Source: Phlyctochytrium arcticum (Eukaryota; Chytridiomycota; Chytridiomycetes; Chytridiales; Chytridiaceae). Taken from it: DNA of 64,000 nucleotides. The stretch lies in the NCBI GenBank assembly GCA_025602905.1, contig JAHLKI010000013.1, positions 744,001 through 808,000 on the forward strand. Reading direction: 5' to 3'. Below the pieces are notes generated by a model. It was given only the letters and a program-made list of their open reading frames with translations. It had not been told where the DNA came from and searched no databases. The position numbers and the translations under genes are program-made. Positions within the stretch are counted from its first letter, which is position 1. Every line of letters begins with the position of its first letter. Below, in pieces: positions 10,501 through 21,010 of the stretch.

Positions 10501-13500
10501 GGCAGAATAAATCTCGCCCTGCATCAACACCACATTATCAGTACATTGAGATTTAACCAGGCGGGAGATCCAGAGCATACCAAGTATTCGGAAGGAAAGT
10601 CTTGCCCTCCATTTAATCCACGCAGATTTCTAACGAATTCCTCAAGAGTCATTTTCCGCTAGTGACCACACGATGAGTATGGGGTGGTGTCATATTTCTA
10701 TCGTCAATACAAGGCGACTTACGCGGTTTTGGGGATTGTACAAGTCAGTGTTCAGCATGATGACTGCATAGGAAAGCACAAAGGTGCCATCGATGGAAAT
10801 TATTGCTGGCGCTTCTTGTTCTTTAGGCAAAAATTAGTACGCGTACTGCACAGGCAATAGATATAGATGCTTGAAAGCGTGTAAATACCCTGTGTCGATG
10901 TAAAAAACGCTGTAGCAAATACTTGTACAATCCTTTCAATCTGTTGAGATTCTCCAGGCAATCGGAAACTTCCCAGAAGCAGGCGAAGTGCCTCATCGAA
11001 TCGTTTCTAAGGAGTCAAATTGGTCAATTGAGAGGCGCTAAGTCTGGACTTTCGTCGAAGTCAGGTATTACATTTCTGAAGTCATGAAGGGCAACAAAGG
11101 CCTCCAAAATCTCCGAATTTTTCGCTTTTGATAGATATTCGCCCAATAACCGCTTATTCACCCCATGCGTCGATTTTAGAAAGACGGCCAATTCTTGAGG
11201 GGGCAGGGGGTCAGAGAGGAAACCTTTGGCTGTGAATAGGTTAATTCGTTGTTTTGAGGTTTTTTGCAGATAAGTGGCTTCACCTTGTAAAAACGCTATG
11301 CCGTCTTTCGGGGAGGTATTAAATAGATCGGCACCTTCCTTGAGCACTCGCTTGCGTGCCTTATTCTCGGCCAGGCTCCTTACATCCACCGTCTGCGCGA
11401 AGATATCAGTATATCTCATCACATAATGGAAAGGTTCATCAGAAAACAACCTCGTCCTCTTCGCTGGCGTCAGCGCGTATGGATGAGTCGACATTGAGTT
11501 GAGTGGAGCTCCTGCCTAGCGTGCTCAAGAAAAGCAGAAGCGACTCCAAACAGACAGTCTGATGGGTCAGATTAGTCACAGCGCCACCAGGCGTGACATC
11601 TGGTAATGAGTGCTGCAGAATAGAGCTGTCAATGCTACAGTTTGCCTCTACAAAGAGATGGAAATGCTGACCTTGGCGAGGAACACAAGCAATTCCTCGA
11701 ATAAATGACTCTGTTGGTCCATGTCTCCATCAAAATTGACGTAAAGCTCTCCCCAGAACCCAGGTATCCTACAGAGCTTTGATCCTTTCAGTAAAGATGT
11801 AATCATCGGGTACTTCGTTGTTTACCTGCGCAATGCACTCCAACAGCAACTCACGCGTCTCCCCCTGTACAACACCACTCCGTACATTGTAGGAAACGGG
11901 CGGCGAGCGTCCATACATTGTAGAGCCATCCTCAACTTCTTCCAAATCTATTGCGACTACTCCAGCATCAAGGCGCGACAACAGCCATTGGAGGAACCAC
12001 TCCAACTGCAGCTTGAGATGTCGCCGCATGTGTTGAAACAGCATTACCGAGCATCGGAGCGCCAAGCCGAGCAGCGTGGTGGTTGATTCATTGTTTCCAG
12101 AATTTGACGGCAAAGCGTTGTTTTGAAGGATCTACGGTTGTCGTCACGTCACACAAATGCAAGTCTGGGAAACCTCCACCATGAACCTACTGTAAATAAG
12201 TATCTGCAAAGATCATTGGTTATGAGCTCTCGCGCAAGTACGGTGGGACGCTCCCCCTGGCCGTAATTTGGGGTATGAGCCACCAGTTTGGCCAGTGACG
12301 CACCACCAATCTCGAACCCGGAGGCAAGAAGTCTCAATGCAATAGTGCGATGTAAAGAATCCGTGTGTAGGCGATTTTTTGGATCGATTAAGCTCGTCAA
12401 GACACGTAGCATCTCCAAGAATGCTGGTAATCCATATGGTTGAAAAATTACCCGTTCTTCATCCAGTTCCACTGGTACGTTGGAGGTACCCGAGATTGGG
12501 GTATCCATTGATTGCCCCTCTTGGGCCTTTCTCTGATTTGGGACCAAAGATTCAACCTCTTGTCCCATGTGGGCAGCTTGATCACTTTCCAGACCTGCTG
12601 CCATCGAGGAGACCGCGCCCGTCAAGTCCCCATGTGGAGAAGTCGTGCCTGAAGTTTGCTGGTGGGAATTGAACATGGATATGGCAGTAGTTTGCTCGGA
12701 CATATCATGCGCGTATACATGTTCAGGAGATTGCTGTTGGCTTAAATCACCCGTTGGCACATTCGGAATCTCAAGCTGCACTTCTGGGAATGCTGTATGG
12801 CCATTCTCAAGTCGCTCGGAGGAGGCGGCAGTAAAATCAACCAACTTGCCAAGTCTGAGAAACAAAGATATAAGTGATCATTTCATGAAATTTGGCGACT
12901 ACCAACCTCGAGAATAGAGATTGAACCAGGACAATAAGTGTCTGTTCGGCATGGCGTCGGAGGAGCTCTAAATTTTCGAAAATGTCAGAAGTGACATGTG
13001 GCAGTTTGCATACCTCTTCTTACCAGAAACTCGCGGCTGAAAATACATTCCAAACGCCACTTCCACCATTTCACATATTCCCTTGTCGTCAAGACAGGCC
13101 TGTCCAGCATCCGATGTAATTATAACGGTCGATAATGCCAAAATCTTCAATAGAACAGCTTCATCCGAGACCGTGTCAGTTGCCTCAAACTTGCAACGAG
13201 TGACAGAGTAGGTGAGAGCAGCCATGGCCGTAGGAAGACTTGGATGATTCAAATCTTTATGGAAGAGAAAGTTAGCAACTTATCTCTAACCATGGGTACA
13301 GGCGGTTGTTCGAGCCGCTCCAAAGCTTCCGCCGACATGGGATATGTCTGTCTTATACAATTTGGGGCTATCACAGGTCGTATACCGCCTGGTCTGCAAG
13401 TATCGCTCCGGCCGATGACCATGTATACTTACTGAGAATGGAGAAGGCAATGAACTTCTCAACACTGGACAAGGCTGCGCCGGTAATGGGACCTGTTGTG

Positions 13501-13991
13501 TCCCCGCTCCGGATGACCTCAAGAAATGGGTCGAGCAAGTCGCTAGGACTGAGCTGATTGATGTCTAGATGGCCAACATCAGTATCATTCGTCCTAGGAC
13601 CGTCCTCCTCACCCGCATCCCAGCACCCACCATCAATGAGACTGAGACGAGCTTTAAGTCGGGCAAATGATTGTAGCAAAGGGTTCTCCTAACACAAGAT
13701 AAATAGATGATACAAAACAAGAGAGCTCATTTTACCCACATATGACGCGTCCAGACCAAGTTCTGTCGGCCGAAGTGATGAAGTAAACTCGAGCACATGC
13801 TGAAGATGCGCATATCCACTAGATAAAGCATCGAGGCAATAACTATAGGGTGGGTTATCCGGCCGCTGCTTGGCTTTCGACTCTTCGTATTCATTCTGCC
13901 ATCGACGGTTCTTCCTCAAGGCACTGGTTACATTGACGATCTCCGCATATACAAGGTCCAGCTGGGCACGCTGGGATTCCCCTTGTGCCAT
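7569..13991 (-). CDS. Sec7-domain ARF GEF, GEA1/GEA2/GBF1 type
   Basis: Activates ARF GTPases at the ER-Golgi interface for COPI coat recruitment. The gene starts at 13991 (MAQGESQRAQLDLVYAEIVN) and ends at the TAG at 7571-7569, broken by many short introns. In order: the DCB region with the diagnostic DLLDPFLEVIRSGDTTGPIT block near 13.5 kb; an HUS-like region including LPAFLEMLRVLTSLIDPKNR; the Sec7 domain near 11.5-10.7 kb (GIAFLQ, LGEYLSKAKNSEILEAFV, FDEALRLLLGSFRLPGESQ) with the catalytic glutamic finger codon at 10952-10950; HDS regions (RVRVAALLSKSFLHFLAALQ); and a Pro/Gln-rich acidic tail ending GGSVIMQEDS. An insertion of about 130 low-complexity residues (12.4-12.9 kb) lies before the FLEMLR block. 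It converges on the HECT gene with a 199-bp spacer. I did not resolve every intron. Confidence 0.9.
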
Positions 13992-14222
13992 GGCGTACGT
14001 GGTTGTCTATATTCCCGGTAAGATCTGTCCTCCGAGAACGACCTTCAAATGCTCGGATGACAACACAGCGGCCAGCCGGTTAGGGCTGCTCATTTGCCCA
14101 TCTTAAGCCAAATGACATTGCATGGCTGTGCCATGGGAGACAGATCGCGGAATCGATTTGGGCGGCTCTGCACATTTCACATTGCCCAAGATTCTTTCCA
14201 GTCGACTTTGTCAAAGATATCA

Positions 14223-15561
14223 ATGGCATCCGGAAGCCTTTTGCCAGTCCTGCGGCGATCGCTGCGCAGCCCTCGAGCTGGTCTCAAGCCAGCCAGCCGC
14301 TCGGCATCCTCTGTTGCATCGTCTTCCCAGGCGGTCCTGTCTCCGGCCGTAGCCTTTCTCGTCGGTCGTAACCGTATCGATGCAAAGACCCTTGAGCGGG
14401 TCCCTCGTAGTGGTAGGTTCATTAGAAATGTAAAGCAATCTAGAATACCTACTTACCTTCCTGTATCATTGCTAGGGCCTAAGAATCGGATACTGAAAGG
14501 TGACATTATACACTTCTTGGCATCCCCGTCATCCGCACAATCCGTATCTCCCATCAACCTGGATCCCCACGCTGCCGAAGCACACCAAATATATCATCTC
14601 ACTTATAGCGCAAACATTGTCATCAACGAGCTAGTCACATTTGTCAAGAACCACAATGGTGAGAAGAGGAAGACTTTCATTCTCCATCGATTGTCTTTGT
14701 TGATCTTGCTACTGCTTCAGATGAATCCCGATCTACAGTATCCGTCTCAGATATGATTGCGAGGGCCTCCTATATTGCTGCTCAGGAAACATTTGGAGGT
14801 TTGTTGGTTTACATTACCATCTTAAACGTTTGTTACAAAAGAATTGACGAACCCAACTTTTTTCCCAGATGCTACGGGGGCGGCAAAAGGACTGTTGATC
14901 AGCAGGAGCTCTCCCGTAGGCAACTCGCACATGCTATATACCGAACCAGAGGAAGTTGGGGCTTTGAAGATTAGCAAGACCTTCAAGGTATCATGCGTTG
15001 CGGCGACTCTTTGCAGGACCATTCTAAGTCGGCTTTACAGGATCAAGGACACGGGGTAACAACATCTTCGGCATTAATACAGTAAGTCGCTATACGAACT
15101 CTATACTACTATTACCAGAGTCTAAACGCAATTGTAGATTACAGGACGACATCCTATCACCACAGACCGATGGAAAGTACGACATTGGATCCTCACAACC
15201 CATCATCTTGACCACCAATGCGATCCGCAAAGAAAACCCAAGTGTATCTCGTGATTTTGACGATATTGACCTCCTCTCCGGCCAAGACTTGTCACAAAGT
15301 TCCGCCAGCAGTTCTCAGCCAACAGTCGTTTTGAATGAGCTCAAGGGGACCAGCACCCAAACTCTGGACGAGATTGACCTCCTGGCAGACTCGTCAGTTC
15401 CCGGTTTCTACACTGGCCAGATGGGAGAGTGCGAGCCCAAAGTGTCGTACACGGCATCTCTAGAGTTGGCCGTCGATCGTGACCGCGTCCATAGCAAAGC
15501 TGCAAGGAAATTCCTCATTACTTTAGAAATGCTACTGAAAAATCCCAAGAAACTGTTGTAG
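14223..15561 (+). CDS. unrecognised 344-residue protein, possibly mitochondrial
   Basis: Exons 14223-14412, 14476-14658, 14721-14798, 14869-14987, 15041-15081 and 15138-15561 sum to 1,035 nt, 344 residues, open and with canonical splice sites. The N-terminus (MASGSLLPVLRRSLRSPRAG and the following Arg/Ser-rich stretch) is positively charged, amphipathic and free of acids, like a mitochondrial presequence. The middle (YSANIVINELVTFVKNH, IARASYIAAQETFG, GALKISKTFKDQGHGV) looks folded. The C-terminus carries two similar acidic segments (DFDDIDLLSGQDL and LDEIDLLADSSVPG) and ends in a basic helix, KAARKFLITLEMLLKNPKKL. I do not recognise the family. It is divergent from the GEA gene across a 231-bp shared promoter and convergent with the hydrolase. 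An upstream in-frame codon at 14094 overlaps the promoter and is less likely. Confidence 0.75.
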
Positions 15562-15683
15562 TGGACGACATGATACATTCGAGATTGGTGCAAAATTAGA
15601 CATTTTTCCTCCATCAATCGATCTCTGAAATTTCCCTCATGTCCCATTTGGGGGGCAAAGTTTGCTCGAATGGGCAACATCAT

Positions 15684-17561
15684 CTACAAATCCGCACTGC
15701 CCAACTTTCGTTCCTGCTCACGATCCCAGATTTCATGAACCGCCTTGGCTACCTCCGATAATAGCAATGGGTATGTATGGAATTCCGACGAGAAGAGAGC
15801 CATGTGTGCATCGATCTCATTTGTAGCGGGATGGTCGACGGCTTGAAACAGATGACTGACATCTGCTGGAGGGGGATTACAGAAACATCGCTTTGGTGGG
15901 TCGGCTGACTTGCCATCATTGTTGGTCGGAGTGGGTTGCGGGGTCTGGGCGTCGGGAGCAGGGACCGCTTCCGCTAGTTTAAGATTACTCTGTTGTGAAG
16001 ACGACCCTGGCGTGGAGCCAGTACTGTCGTCTGTCTTTTCATCGCACTTCATATCCACGCCCTGCATGGGGACCAGAGTGGAAGAGGACAGCTGCAAAAA
16101 GAAACCGCGAAAAATCACTCTTTGCCTCAACTCCATTTCTTGCCGTAAAATATGTACGCGTTGATGCATCTCTTTCTGTGACATGGCGAGGGGGTATAGG
16201 AAATGGAGATGATCTCGCACGTGTTCCACACTGTTGATAGCAAATGTGCCAGCAGCGCGGGTGGCGAGAATGCTGACGGGTATATAGGCAGCGGCTAACG
16301 GAGCCACGCTAAGGGTTGCGTAGGCGGTCGCGGCAAGGGCCGCTCCACCTACAGCGTAGCGCGCCCAGGTAGGAAACTGACTTGGCGCCGGCGTTGCTGG
16401 TGCGCCAGGAGCACCATCCGATTTGTCGGCTGAGTTTTGATCCACAGATGAGTCCGCCGCGACTTTGGAGCCGTCAACCGTCTCTGTAGATCCACCGGCA
16501 GGCACTGATTCTTGCATTGATACATCAGGTACCACAACCACTGGGGTAGAGGGTGCATCACTTGCAGCACCCGCTGCATTGGCAGCCGCAGTGGTATCCG
16601 TAGCATTGAACCGATTGATGGCCGAATTCGCCACCTGCAGAACCCAAGAAGTTTGCAACGGTACCGTCTTGATGACTGGCAAACCCGTCGGCACATCTAT
16701 CGCTCGGGGGGCCAAAGTGGAGGCGGCGGTCAACGCCGCGGGAAGATACGTTTTTGCATTGTAAATCCCATCAGTGAGAACTGCGTATGCTTTTGTGGAT
16801 CCGGCTTGTGTGAATACATTGGTATGCAGGCCATAAAAGGGAGAATCAAAGGCTAGAATGCCCCTAATGTTTATGAGATGGCGCCACTCTGAGTCGGGAT
16901 GAGCATCAGACTCAGATCGAGGTGAGTCTGGAGCATCGCCCTCGGGTTCCTTTGGTGCTTGGGCATCAGTTGTACTCTCATCTTCTGGTGCGGCTTCACC
17001 TGGTGGGTACTGTTCGGATGGAGGGGTCGGGGCCTTACCCTTGATGCCAAAACTACCAAACAGGCGACTGAGCACGTTTGTCTGGTTGTCGCTTGAAGCT
17101 GCAGCAGTAGCACTAGCAGGCGTAGCAGGAGGCGTCTTCGGAGCAGGTTTCCCATCCTTCTTCTTTCCGGATTGCTTTGGCGGCTTCTTTTCCGTTGGGG
17201 TATAAATCCATTGATAAGCATCGGCTGCCAGTAGTCCACCCATGGAGTGCGCCAGCAAAATGACACACGAGTATCTTCCAGTTGTAGCATATATTTCCAA
17301 CCATTTCATCAGTTTCCGTACAGCTTGCGCGTTATGTCCCCGTGTATCGTAACGAGGGAAAGTTCTAAACTCGACTTTGCCGTGTAGATTCGGATAATTC
17401 TTCTCTACAGTAGTGACAAGATCAGGTGGGAACGTGAAGAAGGATTCCTCAGAACCGAGGAAACCATGAATGAACACGAGGAGGATCTTCCGCTGGTCAG
17501 GAGGAAGCGGTGGTTGCGGGGGTTCACCGCAAGCTGAGGATGAGGACGCCATGCAGATCAA
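15684..17561 (-). CDS. alpha/beta serine hydrolase, DUF676/lipase-like
   Basis: Single-exon gene of 625 residues (622 if the second Met, at 17552, is used). The first strand and oxyanion segment is ILLVFIHGFLGSEESF, and the nucleophile elbow is LLAHSMGGLLAADAYQW (G-x-S-x-G as HSMGG). The block NIRGILAFDSPFYGLHTNVF is a conserved feature of a fungal family of DUF676-like hydrolases. Between elbow and that block lies a disordered Pro/Ser/Asp insert of about 80 residues. A hydrophobic Ala-rich stretch near residue 400 (YAVGGAALAATAYATLSVAP) could be a membrane segment. Substrate is unknown: lipids or acyl esters are plausible from the family. It is convergent with the 344-residue gene (122 bp apart) and divergent from NFU1 (164 bp). 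Confidence 0.82.
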   Translation of the reverse strand: MICMASSSSACGEPPQPPLPPDQRKILLVFIHGFLGSEESFFTFPPDLVTTVEKNYPNLHGKVEFRTFPRYDTRGHNAQAVRKLMKWLEIYATTGRYSCVILLAHSMGGLLAADAYQWIYTPTEKKPPKQSGKKKDGKPAPKTPPATPASATAAASSDNQTNVLSRLFGSFGIKGKAPTPPSEQYPPGEAAPEDESTTDAQAPKEPEGDAPDSPRSESDAHPDSEWRHLINIRGILAFDSPFYGLHTNVFTQAGSTKAYAVLTDGIYNAKTYLPAALTAASTLAPRAIDVPTGLPVIKTVPLQTSWVLQVANSAINRFNATDTTAAANAAGAASDAPSTPVVVVPDVSMQESVPAGGSTETVDGSKVAADSSVDQNSADKSDGAPGAPATPAPSQFPTWARYAVGGAALAATAYATLSVAPLAAAYIPVSILATRAAGTFAINSVEHVRDHLHFLYPLAMSQKEMHQRVHILRQEMELRQRVIFRGFFLQLSSSTLVPMQGVDMKCDEKTDDSTGSTPGSSSQQSNLKLAEAVPAPDAQTPQPTPTNNDGKSADPPKRCFCNPPPADVSHLFQAVDHPATNEIDAHMALFSSEFHTYPLLLSEVAKAVHEIWDREQERKLGSADL

Positions 17562-17725
17562 GCATTAGCCGAAGTTTGAAAAGACGTGGTGCCGAAAACG
17601 AAGTTTGAGCATGCCGGCGGCGGAGTGAATTGATCATGAATGCAGCAAGCCACATCTTGGTGACATTTCGAAACCGAGATTCACTTCAGCAGTTTTCCCA
17701 GAGTTTTCCCTAGAAGCGCCTCAGA

Positions 17726-18667
17726 ATGATCACCGGGAACGCTGGTAAACGATTCTTTTCTGGACTAGTCGGACTCTCTCGGCCGGCATGTCGGGTGCGC
17801 ATGCTGTCGAGATCGTTGTCTACTGCCCGCCCGCGCACAACAATCACTAACGCCAAACCCCATTTTACAAGGCTCCAAACAAGATATGAACAGCGTAAGT
17901 TTTGCCTGCATACGCTGTATGTTATTATGCTTTCGGCTAATCGGATGAATAGGCCGAAGCATGTTTATACAGACGGAGTCGACTCCCAATGTAGACTCGC
18001 TAAAATTTAAGCCGGGTGTGCCCGTTCTTCATCAATCAACTGCCGAGTTTTTGAATGCCCGCGATGCGCAACAATCTCCTCTCGCCGTCTCCCTCTTCCG
18101 TATCGACGGCGTTCAGTCAGTCTTTTACGGCCCTGATTTCATTACCATCACCAAAGACCAGGATGCCAACTGGCAGCTCATGCGCCCGGAAATTTACGGC
18201 ACCATCATGGATTTCTTTGCATCGGGACAGCCCATCATTCGTGAAACGACAGACGAGACTCTTGTCCGTGGAGATACAGAAGTTCTGCCGGAGGATTCGG
18301 AAATTGTTGCCATGATTAAGGAGTTGCTCGACACGCGAATTCGGCCTACTATCCAGGACGATGGTGGCGATATCGAGTATAAAGGCTTTGAAGATGGGAT
18401 TGTCAGGCTGAAACTACAGGGGAGTTGTCGGACTTGTGACTCTTCCGTGGTAACTCTCAAAAATGGGATCGAGAATATGCTCATGGTAAGAATTCTGTTC
18501 ACATTCCAAGATCGGCAAATGTTTAATCAAACTCGTTTTTTTTGCAGCATTACATTCCCGAGGTGCAAGGAGTCGAACAGGTATTGGATGAGCACGAGGC
18601 TGTTGCACAGGAAGAATTCAAGAAATTCGAACAAAGTTTGGAACAACATCGACTTGGAGGCGTTTGA
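17726..18667 (+). CDS. NFU1: mitochondrial Fe-S cluster carrier NFU1
   Basis: Delivers [4Fe-4S] clusters to mitochondrial targets such as lipoyl synthase. Exons 17726-17894, 17953-18485 and 18548-18667 sum to 822 nt, 273 residues. A presequence-like N-terminus ([20 protein letters not shown], Arg and hydroxyl-rich) precedes the Nfu_N domain ([36 protein letters not shown]). The C-terminal NifU domain ([20 protein letters not shown]) has the cluster-binding CxxC in GSCRTCDSS and ends [17 protein letters not shown] in the last exon. All key residues are present and the length is normal. The upstream neighbour is the divergent hydrolase gene. Confidence 0.95.
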
Positions 18668-18850
18668 GATCTAGAATTTGGCACATAAACAAATGCATGC
18701 AACATAAGAGTAATCTACTACGCTATGACTAAATAAACGCTATTAACTAGGCAAAGAAGGGAAATATCTTTATACAGGATGAGTGAGATTTCGAGTTATG
18801 GATAAGTTATGAACGGAGAAGGAATGCAACCTCCAGCAGTTTTATCCAAT

Positions 18851-19752
18851 CTATTTGGGATACTTTGGATTCAACTGCGCGAAATCCACTCGAGCATTTT
18901 CAAACTCTTCCTTTTTGAATGCCGCACCAAATGTCGTGGCCGCCCTCGCAGTCTGATCTTTGCCAGTCGCAGCCGACATAAAGTGCACATACTCGGCCAA
19001 ATTGAGTCGTCGCGAGTAAGTCAAAAACTTGCCGTCATTAAGAAACATCGGAAACTCTTGAGCCAGGTGGGCGAAAAAGGCCACAAGAGGTGCCGGCCCT
19101 TTGCCTTCTTCGTAAATGGGCAAAAACCAGTTTTTAAACCACTGAACATCCTTTGCGCCGGGGGGAAGGTCATTCTGGCTCTCCAAAAACCGGGTGCGAG
19201 CCCGATTCGCCAAACGGGTCCGATTCGTCCGGTTGTAAAAATCGTATAAGCAAATCTGGGCCCACATCGAGTCTCCCCAGACCTGTAAAGCGGGGGACTC
19301 GTTGATGCCGTGAGACGAGCCCTCGACGAGGTGACAGGCCTCATGGTCGGTGGGGTCGACGTTCGGTTACACCTGCCGTAAGTTGCCTTCATGTAATTCC
19401 AGACATCGGTAGCAAAAGGATGGATCCATGTCGTGTCCGAAGTCAGAGAGTGCTCGTGCATGGTCTTGTCAAAATAGAGGGCGACCGCAGGATTACAGCT
19501 GACGCGTATCAACGCTCAGCCATTGCCTGCGTCGTGGCCCGTCACCGGATCCGCTATCTGCGCCAGTGATTCCGCTGCACAATTCTTTGAATCATCTGAG
19601 GGTGCTTGCGCGACTTTCCGCGCTGCTGCTGTCGTCTGTGTCGTTCTCGCGGCGGCGGCGGTACGCGGGAGACCTTGCCCAGAAACAGACGTAGCTCCTT
19701 CCAATCCAGTCACCGAAATGCAAACCAGCAGTACTCCAACGTCGAATCTCAT
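18851..19752 (-). pseudogene. secreted HExxH putative metallopeptidase, frame broken twice
   Basis: The minus strand from 19752 opens with a signal peptide (MRFDVGVLLVCISVTGLEGA) and a Thr/Ala-rich linker. An in-frame TGA follows at 19518-19516. The same frame continues (CNPAVALYFDKTMHEHSL, TWIHPFATDVWNYMKATYG), after which coding potential jumps frame near 19370. The new frame has a zincin-like HEACH (codons 19345-19331), then LVEGSSHG, SPALQVWGDSMWAQICLYDF and a long C-terminal part ending ARVDFAQLNPKYPK. The frame jump fits loss of one base in a C-rich spot. No GT-AG pair I tried repairs either break while keeping both conserved blocks. The HExxH...WGDS...W-F arrangement reminds me of secreted actinobacterial proteins, which would suggest transfer, but I could not search. 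A sequencing error would make the frameshift, though not the TGA, disappear. Confidence 0.55.
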
Positions 19753-20432
19753 CTTGATGTCGTTTACCCCAAGCAAAGCAGGGCGGGGGCTGTTCTGCCA
19801 GCCTATTTGTAGACCCACCCTATATACCTCTCCCGTCTCCAACAGGGATCCTGATCTATACCTGGCTGAAACAGCATTTTCTTTGGTATCCGTCCGACGC
19901 TGAAAACTGCGAGTCAAAAATGGTGGGAAATAGCTGAAACACGACCATAACGCGTCCCGGACTCCTCCGGCGACTCCTTCGATGGGTTAAATCGCCAAAT
20001 GCACTACATACATGTATACAGGAACAAAATCATGAGCAGCAGACCATACTGGGCTGGAGTATTGATATCATTTCTCTCTCGATATCTACCCACTTTACGC
20101 ACCAACCGGACCCGACTTCCAGCAGCGCAACAATTTTTAAAGTTTTATCGTTAATAGTACTTTTCACTCCAGGCGCCCATATATCCCTTATGTATTCACT
20201 CCATACCTTTTCTACGGGTAAAAGGAGAGGGGATGGCTCCAATCTTCGTTACCCTGTTCGTTACCAGTTCTACCTTTACACATAACTCTTCCGCACTCCG
20301 ATCTTTCCCGACCATTCAAATCCAAAACCTCCGCTGGCCTGGGCTAGCCCAGGGACGTCATAGCATTTATTCCATTTTAGGTTATTTTCTGTCCCAATTA
20401 GGCACCAAGACTTCCAAACCCAGAATTGGGGT

Positions 20433-20816
20433 GGGGTCCCCGTATATCCTTTCGACGGGTGCCAAAATGGCTTGGGCGATTTCTGGTATACTAAGCATTC
20501 TTCCCTGATATTTTTTGAATGACAGTGGATCGTTGATAGCTCTCCATGAGATTAGACCCCGTGGGAGAACCCGTGTATTTTGACGGGCATATATCCGCTA
20601 CCAACCAGAACCGGATTCCGTTGGATAATACTGGTATACTACGTTCTTTGGTTGATAAAGTTTGAATGAGAGTGGACTCGTTTATAGCTCTCCCCTCCCG
20701 TGGGAGAAACGGGTATTTTGACGTGCAATACGCCACCGACACCTAACCCGGACAGAACCGGTATTCCTTGTATACTAGGTAAATTATGAATGACACTGAA
20801 TCGCTTTTGGCTCTCC
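20433..20816. repeat. decayed tandem repeat, period about 124-147 bp
   Basis: The phrase GAATGACAGTGGATCG...TAGCTCTCC recurs at 20517, 20664 and 20788. Before each copy comes a GTATACTA box (near 20485, 20632 and 20769) and, after the first two, GTGGGAGAA...GTATTTTGACG (near 20561 and 20701). A more diverged upstream copy starts near 20433. Copies differ by indels, so spacing varies (147 then 124 bp). The surrounding 19753-21010 has no supported gene. The repeat's origin (old mobile element or satellite) is not clear. Confidence 0.6.
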
Positions 20817-21010
20817 GCTGAGATAGACCACCCGTGGTGGGCACATACGCTCCGAACACTTGACTTGGGTATAGTTGGCGAGGACGAGCAGCAAACTAAT
20901 AGCATGATTTGGTAGTATTAAATATCAAACAAAAGCAAAAGCAAACAAGAAATAAATTACAAAAACAACAAGAGAGTGTGTCGAAAGAATCTACTACAAA
21001 AGTCCCGAAA

